Part shown: positions 1-9,299 of the stretch, piece by piece
Layout of the letters: each line of letters opens with the position of its first letter
Position numbering within the stretch: position 1 is the first letter of the stretch
NCBI RefSeq assembly: GCF_013407595.1
Contig: NZ_JABEKX010000003.1
Location: forward strand, 186,001-250,000
DNA: 64,000 nucleotides
Reading direction: 5' to 3'
DNA from: Lacticaseibacillus absianus
Lineage (GTDB): Bacteria; Bacillota; Bacilli; Lactobacillales; Lactobacillaceae
Translations under genes and position numbers: made by a program
Notes under the pieces: generated by a model
Seen by the model: the letters and a program-made list of their open reading frames with translations, nothing else
Told to the model about the DNA's origin: nothing
Database searches by the model: none

Positions 1-1
1 C

Positions 2-172
2 GGGACCCGATATGCTGATAAGGTCATCCAAGCAGTTCGCGATGCACCTACCGGGGGCAGTCAAGGCAAAGCAGGCGTCCGTGAGGCGCTCTTGACGAAC
101 GCCCAACGGGACACGCAGATCCACGCGGCCGCCCGTGCAAAGTACGCCCGACAGATCGCCGCTGACCAGTAG
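2..172 (+). CDS. C-terminal end of an unrecognised protein (cut by window edge)
   Basis: An open frame enters from the left edge and stops at the TAG at 170-172. The 56 visible residues are mostly hydrophilic, with a glycine-rich bend (TGGSQGKAG) followed by an alanine/arginine-rich, probably helical tail ending IAADQ. The strong hairpin terminator at 194-253 directly after the stop supports this being the real end of a gene. No family is recognisable from this fragment. Confidence 0.55.
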   Translation, partial: GTRYADKVIQAVRDAPTGGSQGKAGVREALLTNAQRDTQIHAAARAKYARQIAADQ

Positions 173-193
173 ACGTGCCGATGAAGAAGACGG

Positions 194-253
194 CCCTCAA
201 AAAGCCAGCCCAATGACGCCCAATGTGGGCGTGCTGGGCTGGCTTTTTGAGGG
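194..253. terminator. Long bidirectional hairpin terminator
   Basis: Arms at 194-212 and 235-253 are perfect reverse complements of 19 bases. A second 6-bp stem (216-221 with 227-232) sits inside. A-rich and T-rich tracts lie within the arms, so it can end transcription from the gene on its left (plus strand) and from the DedA-like gene on its right (minus strand). Confidence 0.85.
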
Positions 254-330
254 GACCGACCGACGCTTCTGGTGCCACCCCCCAACCGGGCCCCGTCGCA
301 ACGCGCGCGTGGGGTCCGGTTTTGGGTGGA

Positions 331-924
331 TCAGAGCCACTGGGTCAGCCACTGCGCCCCGACGATCAGCGCGTAGCTGTAAGCGGCGATGGTGATCGGT
401 TTGCCGAGGATGATGATCCAAAAGAAGGTCGAGAACTTCATCTTGGTCAGCCCGGCGATCAGGCAGAGCACGTCGTCTGGCGCGACTGGCGCGATGATCG
501 CCCCGGCGAAGAGCCAGTTGAAGCGGCGCTGGTTGGTCGTCTTGGCCATGTACTTCTCGTAGGTCGCTTCGCTGATGATCGCGAGGATGAACGGCTTACC
601 GTACCGGCGGGCGAGGGCGAAGTTGATGCACGAGCCGATCGCGATGCCGATGTAGTTGTAGGCGAACCCCGCCCACGGGCCGAAGAGCAAGACGCCGGCC
701 GCGGTGCTGATGCCACCGGGGATGATGGGGATGACCACCTGGAGGATCTGGATGGCGATGAAGATCAGCGGGCCGATCAGGCCGATCGCACTGAGGTAGG
801 CTTGCAGGCTCGGAATGTCGTGAAAGATCCCGAGTTTGTACCAGTACACACAGAGGCTGAGCGAGGCGATCAGGCTGAGCAGCGTGCCGACGTTGATCAG
901 TCGACGGGTCAGGGGCGCGGACAT
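331..924 (-). CDS. TVP38/TMEM64 (DedA-like, VTT-domain) membrane protein
   Basis: Integral membrane protein of 197 residues with about five hydrophobic segments. The core has the VTT/SNARE-associated features: a PIIPGG-type re-entrant motif near residues 66-70, a GxxxGxxxxY(N/I)G stretch and, near residue 145, APVAPDDVLCLIAG, the usual proline-rich second re-entrant region. Relatives (YdjX, YtxB, DedA) are implicated in lipid scrambling and envelope homeostasis; a specific substrate cannot be inferred. The ATG at 924 has a GGAGGTG site just upstream. It is monocistronic and convergent with the gene at the left edge. Confidence 0.85.
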   Translation of the reverse strand: MSAPLTRRLINVGTLLSLIASLSLCVYWYKLGIFHDIPSLQAYLSAIGLIGPLIFIAIQILQVVIPIIPGGISTAAGVLLFGPWAGFAYNYIGIAIGSCINFALARRYGKPFILAIISEATYEKYMAKTTNQRRFNWLFAGAIIAPVAPDDVLCLIAGLTKMKFSTFFWIIILGKPITIAAYSYALIVGAQWLTQWL

Positions 925-1102
925 GGGGTCACCTCCAGGCGTTGGGCAGGGTCAACAACCGATTGCTGTTGATTTAATTTTAGCAGGTGGCTTCGGTCTT
1001 GCCTAGCGGGGCCACGGGCTGAACTGCGCTCAGGCGCAGGCCCGAGCGCGCGGCACAGGGGTTTGATCCCCAACGAACAGTTTCGTCACCATGGCGTAAG
1101 TA

Positions 1103-1111
1103 TGATAGAAT
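1103..1111 (+). promoter_or_regulatory. Extended -10 promoter for ruvAB-queA
   Basis: TGATAGAAT at 1103-1111 is a TGn-extended -10 about 35 bases before the ruvA start. No good -35 is visible. It is the best promoter candidate in the 925-1145 gap. Confidence 0.45.
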
Positions 1112-1145
1112 GGGGACCAAACGTGTGTACTGAAAGGACGGCAAC

Positions 1146-1727
1146 ATGTACGAATATTTCAAGGGCACGATCGCCGCGGTCACGCCCAGCTATGTCGTGA
1201 TCGATGTCAGCGGCGTCGGCTACCGGCTCCTGGTGACCAATCCCTACGCTTACGCGGTCGGGGCCCCGGCGACGATCTACGTCCAGCACATCATCCGCGA
1301 CAACGACCAGGCGCTGTACGGCTTCGCGTCCGCGACGGACAAGCAGACGTTCAACCAGCTCCTGACGGTGACGGGTATCGGGCCCAAGTCCGCGCTCGCG
1401 ATCCTGGCTAACGCCAACCCCGACGGCCTCGCCAACGCGGTGGCGGCCGGCGATGTGACTTATCTGACGAAGTTCCCCGGCATCGGCAAGAAGACCGCCC
1501 AGCAGATCATCCTCGACCTCAAGGGCAAGCTCGACGCCCCGGCCGGGGACCTGTTCACGCCGGCGGCCCCGGTCGCCGACGCCGCGCTGAGCGACGCACT
1601 AGCGGCGCTGGTCGCGCTGGGCTACCCGGAAAAAAGCGTGGAGAAGCTGACCAAGACCCTGACGCAGACCGGTGCGACGACCACCGATGCCTACTTGCGC
1701 GAAGGGCTGAAGTTGCTGAGCAAGTGA
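1146..1727 (+). CDS. ruvA: Holliday junction DNA helicase subunit RuvA
   Basis: RuvA forms the tetramer that binds four-way DNA junctions and loads the RuvB motor during recombinational repair. The 193 residues show the N-terminal OB-fold (MYEYFKGTIAAVTPSYVVID), two helix-hairpin-helix motifs (VTGIGPKSAL near residue 75; FPGIGKKTAQ near residue 110) and the C-terminal RuvB-interacting helix bundle. Length is typical. The start has a weak AAAGGAC site. ruvB follows 21 bases later, the standard arrangement. Confidence 0.97.
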   Translation: MYEYFKGTIAAVTPSYVVIDVSGVGYRLLVTNPYAYAVGAPATIYVQHIIRDNDQALYGFASATDKQTFNQLLTVTGIGPKSALAILANANPDGLANAVAAGDVTYLTKFPGIGKKTAQQIILDLKGKLDAPAGDLFTPAAPVADAALSDALAALVALGYPEKSVEKLTKTLTQTGATTTDAYLREGLKLLSK

Positions 1728-1748
1728 TCAGACCAAAGGAGGGCCACT

Positions 1749-2750
1749 GTGAGCGAAGAGCGTATCGTTTCTACCCATGAATCGGCCGATGAAGACGCGA
1801 TCGAGCGCAGCCTGCGTCCGCACCGCCTGAACGATTACATCGGTCAGACCGCCGTCAAGTCGCAGCTGGCGGTGTACATTCAAGCGGCCCAGAAGCGCGA
1901 AGAGGCATTGGACCACGTCTTGTTGTACGGCCCACCGGGCTTGGGCAAGACCACCTTGGCGCTGGTGATCGCGACTGAGCTGAGCGTCAACATCCGCACC
2001 ACTTCCGGCCCGGCGATCGAAAAACCCGGGGACCTCGTCGCCTTGCTGAACGAGCTGCAGCCCGGTGACGTGCTGTTCATCGATGAGATCCACCGGTTGC
2101 CGAAGATCGTCGAGGAGATGCTGTACTCCGCGATGGAGGACTACTACATCGACATCGTGGTCGGGCAGGGCCCGACCGCGCATCCGGTGCATTTTCCCCT
2201 GCCGCCGTTCACCCTGATCGGGGCGACGACGCGCGCGGGGATGCTGTCTGCGCCGCTGCGCGACCGCTTCGGCATCACCGAGCACATGGCGTATTATCAA
2301 GACGCCGAGCTGCAAGAGATCGTGCTGCGCTCCGCCGGCATCTTCGACATGGCGCTGCCGACCGATTCCGCGCTCGAGATCGCGCGCCGCTCGCGCGGGA
2401 CGCCGCGGATCGCCAACCGCCTGTTGAAGCGGATCCGGGACTTCGCTGACGTCGCCGAGTCCAGCGTCACGGTGCCGATCGTCGATCACGCACTGGACCA
2501 GCTGCAAGTCGACGACCGCGGGCTCGATGCGATCGACCGCAAGCTCCTGATGATGATGATCCGCGATTACGCCGGCGGGCCCGTCGGCTTGTCGACCATT
2601 GCCGCCAACATCGGTGAGGAGACAGCCACCATCGAGGAGATGTACGAGCCGTACCTGCTACAGATCGGCTTCTTGAAGCGCACGCCGCGCGGCCGCATGG
2701 TCACGCCGGCGGGCTTCGCGCACCTCGACATGCCATACCAGACCAATTAA
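1749..2750 (+). CDS. ruvB: Holliday junction branch-migration ATPase RuvB
   Basis: AAA+ motor that drives branch migration with RuvA. Walker A (GPPGLGKTT, about residue 62), Walker B (FIDEIHRL, about residue 112), the sensor region around TTRAG and the C-terminal winged helix with [12 protein letters not shown] are all present in 333 residues, a normal length. The GTG start is chosen because AGGAGG lies 8 bases upstream. It is co-transcribed with ruvA and queA. Confidence 0.97.
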   Translation: MSEERIVSTHESADEDAIERSLRPHRLNDYIGQTAVKSQLAVYIQAAQKREEALDHVLLYGPPGLGKTTLALVIATELSVNIRTTSGPAIEKPGDLVALLNELQPGDVLFIDEIHRLPKIVEEMLYSAMEDYYIDIVVGQGPTAHPVHFPLPPFTLIGATTRAGMLSAPLRDRFGITEHMAYYQDAELQEIVLRSAGIFDMALPTDSALEIARRSRGTPRIANRLLKRIRDFADVAESSVTVPIVDHALDQLQVDDRGLDAIDRKLLMMMIRDYAGGPVGLSTIAANIGEETATIEEMYEPYLLQIGFLKRTPRGRMVTPAGFAHLDMPYQTN

Positions 2751-2766
2751 GGGAGAAAACACTGCA

Positions 2767-3801
2767 ATGCTGACCACTGAAGATTTTGATTACGACCTGC
2801 CCCAAGAACTGATCGCCCAGACCCCGCTGCAGAAGCGCGACGCCAGCCGTATGCTGGTGCTCAACGCTGAGACCGGGGCGCTAGAGGACAAGCATTTTTA
2901 CGACATCCTCGACTACCTCGAACCCGGGGACGCGATCGTGATGAACGACACGCGCGTGATGCCAGCGCGGCTCTACGGCGTCAAGCCGGAGACCGGGGCG
3001 CACATGGAAGTCCTGTTGCTCCGCAACATCGAAGGCGATCAGTGGGAGACCCTGATGAAGCCGGCCAAAAAAGCGCCGGTCGGCACCGAGATCGACTTCG
3101 GGGACGGCCTGCTGACCGCGACCGTCGTGGAAGAGCTCGAACACGGCGGCCGCATCATCGAGTTCCACTACGACGGCATCTTCATGGAGATCCTCGACCA
3201 GCTCGGTGAGACCCCACTGCCACCGTACATCAAGGAGAAGCTCGACGACCCCGAGATGTACCAGACCGTCTACGCCAAGGAGATCGGCTCCGCGGCCGCC
3301 CCGACTGCGGGCCTGCACTGGACCGAAGCGCTGCTCCAAAAAGCGCAGGACATGGGCGTTCACCTCGTCTACCTGACCCTGCACGTCGGCTTGGGCACTT
3401 TTCGGCCCGTGTCGGTGATGAACATCGAGGACCACAAGATGCACAGCGAGTTCTACCGCTTCTCCCAAGAAGCGGCCGACACCCTGAACGCCGTCCGCAA
3501 GAACGGCGGTCGCATCATCGCGACCGGCACCACCTCGATCCGCACCCTTGAGACCATCGGCACCAAGTTCGACGGCGAGCTGCGCGCGGATTCCGGCTGG
3601 ACCGACATCTTCATCAAGCCCGGCTACCAGTGGCGCGCCGTCGATGCGTTCATCACCAACTTCCACCTGCCTAAGTCGACCCTCGTGATGCTCGTCGCGT
3701 CCTTCACCGGCCGCGAGAACATCCTCAACGCATACGCGCACGCGATCCAGGAACGCTACCGCTTCTTCAGCTTCGGCGACGCGATGTTCATTCATAAGTA
3801 A
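2767..3801 (+). CDS. queA: S-adenosylmethionine:tRNA ribosyltransferase-isomerase QueA
   Basis: Transfers and isomerises the ribosyl moiety of SAM onto 7-aminomethyl-7-deazaguanine in tRNA, making epoxyqueuosine. The 344 residues carry the family's N-terminal [12 protein letters not shown] and SRMLVL, the central [12 protein letters not shown] motif, TLHVGLGTF and the C-terminal TSIRTLE and FITNFHLP signatures. It follows ruvB by 16 bases. tgt, the other queuosine gene of this cluster, comes next but with its own promoter. Confidence 0.96.
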   Translation: MLTTEDFDYDLPQELIAQTPLQKRDASRMLVLNAETGALEDKHFYDILDYLEPGDAIVMNDTRVMPARLYGVKPETGAHMEVLLLRNIEGDQWETLMKPAKKAPVGTEIDFGDGLLTATVVEELEHGGRIIEFHYDGIFMEILDQLGETPLPPYIKEKLDDPEMYQTVYAKEIGSAAAPTAGLHWTEALLQKAQDMGVHLVYLTLHVGLGTFRPVSVMNIEDHKMHSEFYRFSQEAADTLNAVRKNGGRIIATGTTSIRTLETIGTKFDGELRADSGWTDIFIKPGYQWRAVDAFITNFHLPKSTLVMLVASFTGRENILNAYAHAIQERYRFFSFGDAMFIHK

Positions 3802-3860
3802 CCAGAGCGCCGGCCTCGCGGACTTAGCGGGGCGGGTAGCCTAGTCAAGCGCGGTGCGCC
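3801..3860 (+). repeat. 60-nt direct repeat, copy 1
   Basis: Identical to 3928-3987 except for two bases. It starts at the last base of queA and fills the gap between queA and tgt. Its 3' end pairs into a small hairpin with the following bases (GCGCC ... GGCGC). See the separate finding. Confidence 0.9.
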
Positions 3861-3927
3861 TGTACTTAGGCGCGACGTGGTTGACGTCGCTAGACGCGTC
3901 CGCGTTGCGAGACTGGGGCTCGACGAA

Positions 3928-3987
3928 ACCAGAGCGCCGGCCTCGCGGGCTTAGCGGGGTGGGTAGCCTAGTCAAGCGCGGTGCGCC
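3928..3987 (+). repeat. 60-nt direct repeat, copy 2
   Basis: Second copy, 127 bases downstream of the first, with two substitutions. Its 3' end forms the left arm of the GC-rich hairpin 3980-4008 that overlaps the tgt promoter. Between the copies lies a perfect 7-bp hairpin (GCGACGT...ACGTCGC, about 3872-3890). Confidence 0.9.
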
Positions 3988-3988
3988 C

Positions 3989-4017
3989 TTGCTTTTTGGG
4001 CGCGCACCCGGTACACT
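3989..4017 (+). promoter_or_regulatory. Candidate promoter of tgt-yajC
   Basis: TTGCTT (3989-3994), 17 bases, TACACT (4012-4017), 43 bases before tgt. The -35 sits in the loop of a GC-rich inverted repeat (3980-3988 with 3998-4008), so local structure may affect it. Confidence 0.55.
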
Positions 4018-4035
4018 GACCTTCACTGATTTTAG

Positions 4036-5202
<1,167 letters not shown>

Positions 5203-5270
5203 GGCTGGTGTAAAGCCGGCCAATTTGGTACAGTATTCATTGAACATTCAAAGAAAACGAGGTGCCGATA

Positions 5271-5645
5271 ATGGGGCAAGGAACATCCATGATCATCATG
5301 ATGGTCGTATTGTTCGCATTCATGTACTTTGGGATGATGCGACCACAGAAGAAGCAACAACAGAAGCGTCAGGAAATGCTGAGTGGCGTGAAGAAGGGTG
5401 ATAAGATCATCACCATCGGCGGTCTGCACGGTATGGTCGACTCGATCGATCAAGAGGCCGGCACGGTCGATATCGACGTCGACGGCGTCTTCTTGACCTT
5501 CAACCTATCCGCCATCCGCACCGTCAACCCGACGGCGCCGGCCGCACCGGCGACCCCGACGGAAGCCCCGAAGGCCGATGACGCGGCGTCTTCTGATGAC
5601 GCTGACGACAAGGGTTACTCCGAAGGCGACGACGACAACAAGTAA
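5271..5645 (+). CDS. yajC: Preprotein translocase subunit YajC
   Basis: Small SecDF-associated membrane protein. 124 residues: one transmembrane segment (SMIIMMVVLFAFMYFGMM), then the diagnostic RPQKKQQQKRQEM basic stretch, GDKIITIGGLHGMV and a beta-rich domain. The C-terminal tail from about residue 90 is Ala/Pro/Asp-rich and low complexity. I place the start at ATG 5271 rather than the in-frame GTG at 5262, because that GTG is part of the GAGGTG ribosome binding site. Confidence 0.93.
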   Translation: MGQGTSMIIMMVVLFAFMYFGMMRPQKKQQQKRQEMLSGVKKGDKIITIGGLHGMVDSIDQEAGTVDIDVDGVFLTFNLSAIRTVNPTAPAAPATPTEAPKADDAASSDDADDKGYSEGDDDNK

Positions 5646-5656
5646 TGGCGCTAACG

Positions 5657-5703
5657 CCGCCCCTGCGCGCGACCGATCCGGTCACGCGCAGGGGCGGTTT
5701 TTC
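5657..5703 (+). terminator. Rho-independent terminator after yajC
   Basis: A 13-bp GC-rich stem (5657-5669 with 5685-5697) is followed by GGTTTTT. It closes the tgt-yajC unit and separates it from the maltose locus. Confidence 0.88.
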
Positions 5704-5717
5704 GTCCGCCTGCAATC

Positions 5718-5731
5718 TGATAGCGGTAACA
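5718..5731 (+). promoter_or_regulatory. cre site (CcpA operator) before malL1
   Basis: TGATAGCGGTAACA matches the catabolite-response consensus TGWNANCGNTNWCA at every defined position. The identical 14-mer recurs at 9214-9227 before mapA. It lies 65 bases before the first GH13 gene and predicts glucose repression by CcpA (encoded at 52316). A LacI-type MalR could bind the same sequence. Confidence 0.75.
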
Positions 5732-5795
5732 TGGCGCGGCCGCTTGTGCAAAGCGGGCCGCTTCCTTACGCTTAAAGAAGAATGGAGGTGCACAC

Positions 5796-7463
5796 ATGGC
5801 TTGGTATGACCATGCGATCATTTATCAGCTTTACCCCAAAAGTTTTCAGGACAGCAACGGCGATGGGGTCGGGGACCTCAACGGCATTCGCGCGCACATC
5901 CCGTACCTCAAGGCGTTGGGGATCACGGCGGTGTGGCTGAACCCGGTATTCACCTCGCCCCAGGTGGACAACGGCTACGATGTGGCCAACTACTACGCGA
6001 TCGACCCGACGATGGGCACGATGGCGGACATGGACGCGCTGATCGACGCCTTTCACGCCGCCGGGATCCATGTGATCCTCGACTTTGTCCTCAACCACAC
6101 GTCGGATCGCCACCCGTGGTTCCAAGACGCGCTCCGTGGCCCGGCCAGCCTGTACCGCGATTACTACATCTTCGCGGGGCACGACGGCCAGCGGCCCAAT
6201 AACTGGGGCAGCTTCTTCGGCGGCTCGGTGTGGGCACCGGACCCCAGCGGCAGCGGGCAGTCGTATTTTCACCTGTTTGACCGCCGCATGCCGGACTTGA
6301 ACTGGGCCAACCCGGAAGTGCGCCACGCGATGAGTGACGTCGCGGACTACTGGTTGCAAAAAGGGGTGGATGGGCTGCGCCTTGATGCGTTCATCCACAT
6401 CGCCAAGGTCAAGCTCGACCAGGACTTTCCGGTGCCCACCGCGGATGACGCGCCGGTGTTGGCCGAACCGTTTTACGCCAACCTGCCACAGGTGCAGACG
6501 TGGCTGCGGCCGTTTTGCCAGCGCGTCAAGGCGGACTACCCAGAGGTCTTCCTGCTGGGGGAGGCGGCGAGCGCTAACGTGCAGTTGGCCGCAGCGTACA
6601 CGGCGCCAGATGCGGGGCTGATGGACAGTGTGGTCACGTTCCGCTACTTCCCGGAGGATGCGAGTGGGCTGGATCAGCAGCTGCCTGCACAGTACCAAGC
6701 GCACCCGCTGGACTTGCCTGCGTTCAAGCAGACGCAGGTGGTGTGGCAACAGACGCTGGCCGGGCTGGCTCAGCCCACGTTGTACTGGAGCAATCACGAC
6801 ATGCCGCGCCTGCTGGGCCGGGTGGCCCACTCGGCCCAGCAGGCGCAGAGCCTGGCGATGCTGATGTACTTGCAGCGTGGGCTCCCGATCATTTATTACG
6901 GCGAGGAGCTCGGGCTGACCAACCTGACGTTGCCAGACGTCGCGACCTTCGAGGACCCGACGGTGACTGACTTCGTGACCCAGGCAACGGCCGCCGGGCT
7001 GACCACTGAGGCTGCCGTGGCGCTGGTCAGCACCACGCACAAGTTGCCTGCGCGCGGGCCGATGCCCTGGACTGACGGCGTGCAGCGCGGCTTCACCACC
7101 GGCACCCCGTGGCTCCAGGGTTCGGCGGCCCCGGTGGCCAGCGCTGCCGAGCAGGCCGCGGACCCGACCAGCATGCTCGCGTTCTACCAGAAGCTGATCG
7201 CACTGAAGAAGCGTGCGCTGTTCCAAGACGGGGACTACCACCTGCTGACCACCGACCAAGCCAGCTACGTGTACACCCGGCAACTGGATGACGCCTTGGC
7301 CGTCGTGGCGGTGGCGCTTGAGGCCACCGCGACCACGGTCACGCTACCCGAGGGCCACTACCGGCCGCTGTTGAGCAGCGGCTCGGTGGACCTGGTCGGC
7401 GCGCAACTGACGCTGGGCCCAGACGCCGGCGTCGTCTTGATTCGAGAAGGAGAGATCAAATGA
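5796..7463 (+). CDS. malL: GH13 oligo-1,6-/alpha-glucosidase
   Basis: Cytoplasmic glycoside hydrolase releasing glucose from maltodextrins or isomalto-oligosaccharides. 555 residues with the oligoglucosidase opening AIIYQLYPKSFQDSNGDGVGDLNG, the calcium-loop aspartates and the catalytic triad: nucleophile Asp near residue 197 (GLRLDAF), acid/base Glu near 256 (LLGEAAS) and Asp near 335 (NHDMPR). No signal peptide. The start has TGGAGGTG. The last codons overlap the next gene by four bases. Linkage preference (alpha-1,4 or alpha-1,6) cannot be settled from motifs alone. Confidence 0.9.
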   Translation: MAWYDHAIIYQLYPKSFQDSNGDGVGDLNGIRAHIPYLKALGITAVWLNPVFTSPQVDNGYDVANYYAIDPTMGTMADMDALIDAFHAAGIHVILDFVLNHTSDRHPWFQDALRGPASLYRDYYIFAGHDGQRPNNWGSFFGGSVWAPDPSGSGQSYFHLFDRRMPDLNWANPEVRHAMSDVADYWLQKGVDGLRLDAFIHIAKVKLDQDFPVPTADDAPVLAEPFYANLPQVQTWLRPFCQRVKADYPEVFLLGEAASANVQLAAAYTAPDAGLMDSVVTFRYFPEDASGLDQQLPAQYQAHPLDLPAFKQTQVVWQQTLAGLAQPTLYWSNHDMPRLLGRVAHSAQQAQSLAMLMYLQRGLPIIYYGEELGLTNLTLPDVATFEDPTVTDFVTQATAAGLTTEAAVALVSTTHKLPARGPMPWTDGVQRGFTTGTPWLQGSAAPVASAAEQAADPTSMLAFYQKLIALKKRALFQDGDYHLLTTDQASYVYTRQLDDALAVVAVALEATATTVTLPEGHYRPLLSSGSVDLVGAQLTLGPDAGVVLIREGEIK

Positions 7464-9208
7464 ACATTGCAGCAATGCGCCACCGCCCCGAAAGCGAAGA
7501 CTGTTTCCTGACCCCAGACCAAGACTTGCGCCTGCGCCTGCGCACGGCCAAGGGTGACATCACCGCCGTCAGCGTCATCTGCGGCGACCCGTACTGGCAG
7601 CTGCCTGGCCCCGACGGTCAGGCCGAGTTCGCCCCGCAGACGGTGCCCATGGCCCGCATTGGCAGTGGGCAGGTCCATGACTACTGGGGCGTAACGCTGA
7701 CGGCGCCATACGCGCGGATGCAGTACCTGTTTGCGGTGACCGATACCAGCGGGGCCCAAGTGCTGATCGGTGACCGCGGCCCGCGCGAGGCGACCGCGGC
7801 GGAACGCCAGGAGATGGGCAACTACTTTCGGGTGCCGTATTACCATGCGATCGACCAGGTGACGATCCCAGCGTGGGTCCAAGACACCGTATGGTACCAG
7901 ATCTTTCCGGAGCGGTTTGCCAACGGTGACCCGCGCAACGACCCGGCTGGGACCAAGCCCTGGCAGCCGACGGATCACCCGGGCCGCAACGACTACTACG
8001 GCGGGGATCTACAAGGCGTGCTCGACCACCTCGACGACCTCGAGGCGCTGGGGGTGAACGGGCTGTACTTCTGCCCGGTGTTCAAGGCCAGCTCTAACCA
8101 CAAGTACGACACCATCGACTACTACGAGATCGACCCCGACTTTGGCGACAAGGCGCTGTTTGCGACGCTCGTGCAGGCCGCCCACGCCCGCGGTATGCGG
8201 GTGATGCTGGACGCCGTGTTCAACCACCTTGGCGCGCAGTCGCTGCAGTGGCAAGACGTACTGGCTAACGGGCGCGCGTCCCGGTTCTACGATTGGTTCC
8301 ACATCCACGAGCTGCCGTTGACGCCGTTCCACGATCCGACTAAGGGCGATGAGGCGCCTCAGTACGACACCTTTGCCTTCGAGCCGTCGATGCCCAAGCT
8401 CAACACGGCCAACCCGGCGGTGCAGGATTATCTGCTGGACATCGCGACGTACTGGATCCGCCAGTTCGACATCGACGCGTGGCGGCTGGACGTCGCCAAC
8501 GAGGTCGACCACCACTTCTGGCGGCGCTTCTACGCGGCCGTGACGGCGGCCAAACCAGACTTTTACGTGCTCGGCGAGGTCTGGCACAGCGCGCAGCCAT
8601 GGCTGAACGGCGGGGAGTTCAGCGGGGTGATGAACTACGCGTTCACCCAGCAGATCGAGGACCACTTCCTGACCGGCGCAGTGCCGGCGGCGACAATGAC
8701 CGCGCGCCTGGTCGATCAACTGATGCTGTACCGCGACCAGACCAACCAGGCGATGCTGAACATGCTGGATTCACACGACACGCCGCGGCTGCTAACGGTC
8801 GCAGGCGGCGACCTAGACCGGGCGCTGACCGCGCTGGCCTTCACCTTCGTCCAGACCGGGACCCCGTGCCTGTATTACGGCACCGAGATGGGGATGACCG
8901 GGGCCAACGACCCGGATGACCGCAAGCCGATGGACTGGGCGCAACTCAACGGCCCAACCTGGCAGCGCGTGGCGGCCCTGGTCCACTTCCGGCGGGCGCA
9001 CAGTCAGCTGCTCAGCGCAGGCACCACGGCCTACCAGGTGACGGCGGCCGGGCTGATCCAGGTCACCCGGACGCTGGGGCCGCAGACGCTGACGGCGTGG
9101 TTCAACACCACCGCGGCCCCGCAGTCGCTCCACGTCACGCCAGCGTTGGCGCAGGGTTACGCCGACGATCAGCTGGCAGCGCAGGGGTTTGTCTTGTCAC
9201 TGAATTGA
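7460..9208 (+). CDS. Neopullulanase / maltogenic amylase-type GH13 enzyme
   Basis: Intracellular cyclomaltodextrinase-like enzyme. 582 residues: an N-terminal CBM34-like beta domain (about 1-120, typical of GH13_20) precedes the (beta/alpha)8 barrel starting VWYQIFPERFANGDP. Catalytic residues are Asp near 344 (WRLDVANEVDHHFW), Glu near 373 (VLGEVWH) and Asp near 440 (LDSHDTPR). The start, preceded by AAGGAG, overlaps malL by ATGA, so the two are translationally coupled. Products are expected to be maltose and short dextrins, the substrates of MapA and the glucosidases. Confidence 0.9.
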   Translation: MNIAAMRHRPESEDCFLTPDQDLRLRLRTAKGDITAVSVICGDPYWQLPGPDGQAEFAPQTVPMARIGSGQVHDYWGVTLTAPYARMQYLFAVTDTSGAQVLIGDRGPREATAAERQEMGNYFRVPYYHAIDQVTIPAWVQDTVWYQIFPERFANGDPRNDPAGTKPWQPTDHPGRNDYYGGDLQGVLDHLDDLEALGVNGLYFCPVFKASSNHKYDTIDYYEIDPDFGDKALFATLVQAAHARGMRVMLDAVFNHLGAQSLQWQDVLANGRASRFYDWFHIHELPLTPFHDPTKGDEAPQYDTFAFEPSMPKLNTANPAVQDYLLDIATYWIRQFDIDAWRLDVANEVDHHFWRRFYAAVTAAKPDFYVLGEVWHSAQPWLNGGEFSGVMNYAFTQQIEDHFLTGAVPAATMTARLVDQLMLYRDQTNQAMLNMLDSHDTPRLLTVAGGDLDRALTALAFTFVQTGTPCLYYGTEMGMTGANDPDDRKPMDWAQLNGPTWQRVAALVHFRRAHSQLLSAGTTAYQVTAAGLIQVTRTLGPQTLTAWFNTTAAPQSLHVTPALAQGYADDQLAAQGFVLSLN

Positions 9209-9213
9209 TATTC

Positions 9214-9256
9214 TGATAGCGGTAACAAGGTTTTGCTTATTGTAAAAGCGGTTTCA
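9214..9256 (+). promoter_or_regulatory. Tandem cre/operator sites before mapA
   Basis: TGATAGCGGTAACA at 9214-9227 is identical to the site at 5718-5731. A second palindromic cre-like sequence, TAAAAGCGGTTTCA, is at 9243-9256. They lie 44-86 bases before mapA and mark a second transcription start for the mapA-to-malG unit. Which is bound by CcpA and which by the local LacI regulator is not decidable here. Confidence 0.7.
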
Positions 9257-9299
9257 CGCCGGCAAACTTAAAGGTGCAAGCGAAACGGAGTGAACGACA

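Noticed and set aside
223-972. 249-residue plus-strand frame opposite the DedA-like gene
   Set aside because: Arg/Asp/Glu-rich shadow of the minus-strand gene, without a ribosome binding site; the minus frame has clear membrane segments and motifs.
2881-3795. 304-residue minus-strand frame opposite queA
   Set aside because: Shadow frame typical of GC-rich DNA; the queA frame is unmistakable.
3825-3960. tRNA-like sequence (D-arm-like GTAGCCTAGTCAAG, hairpin with TGTACTTA, T-arm-like GGGGCTCGACGAA)
   Set aside because: The arms do not close into a cloverleaf: the loop in the anticodon position is not seven bases and no acceptor stem pairs. Kept as a structured repeat.
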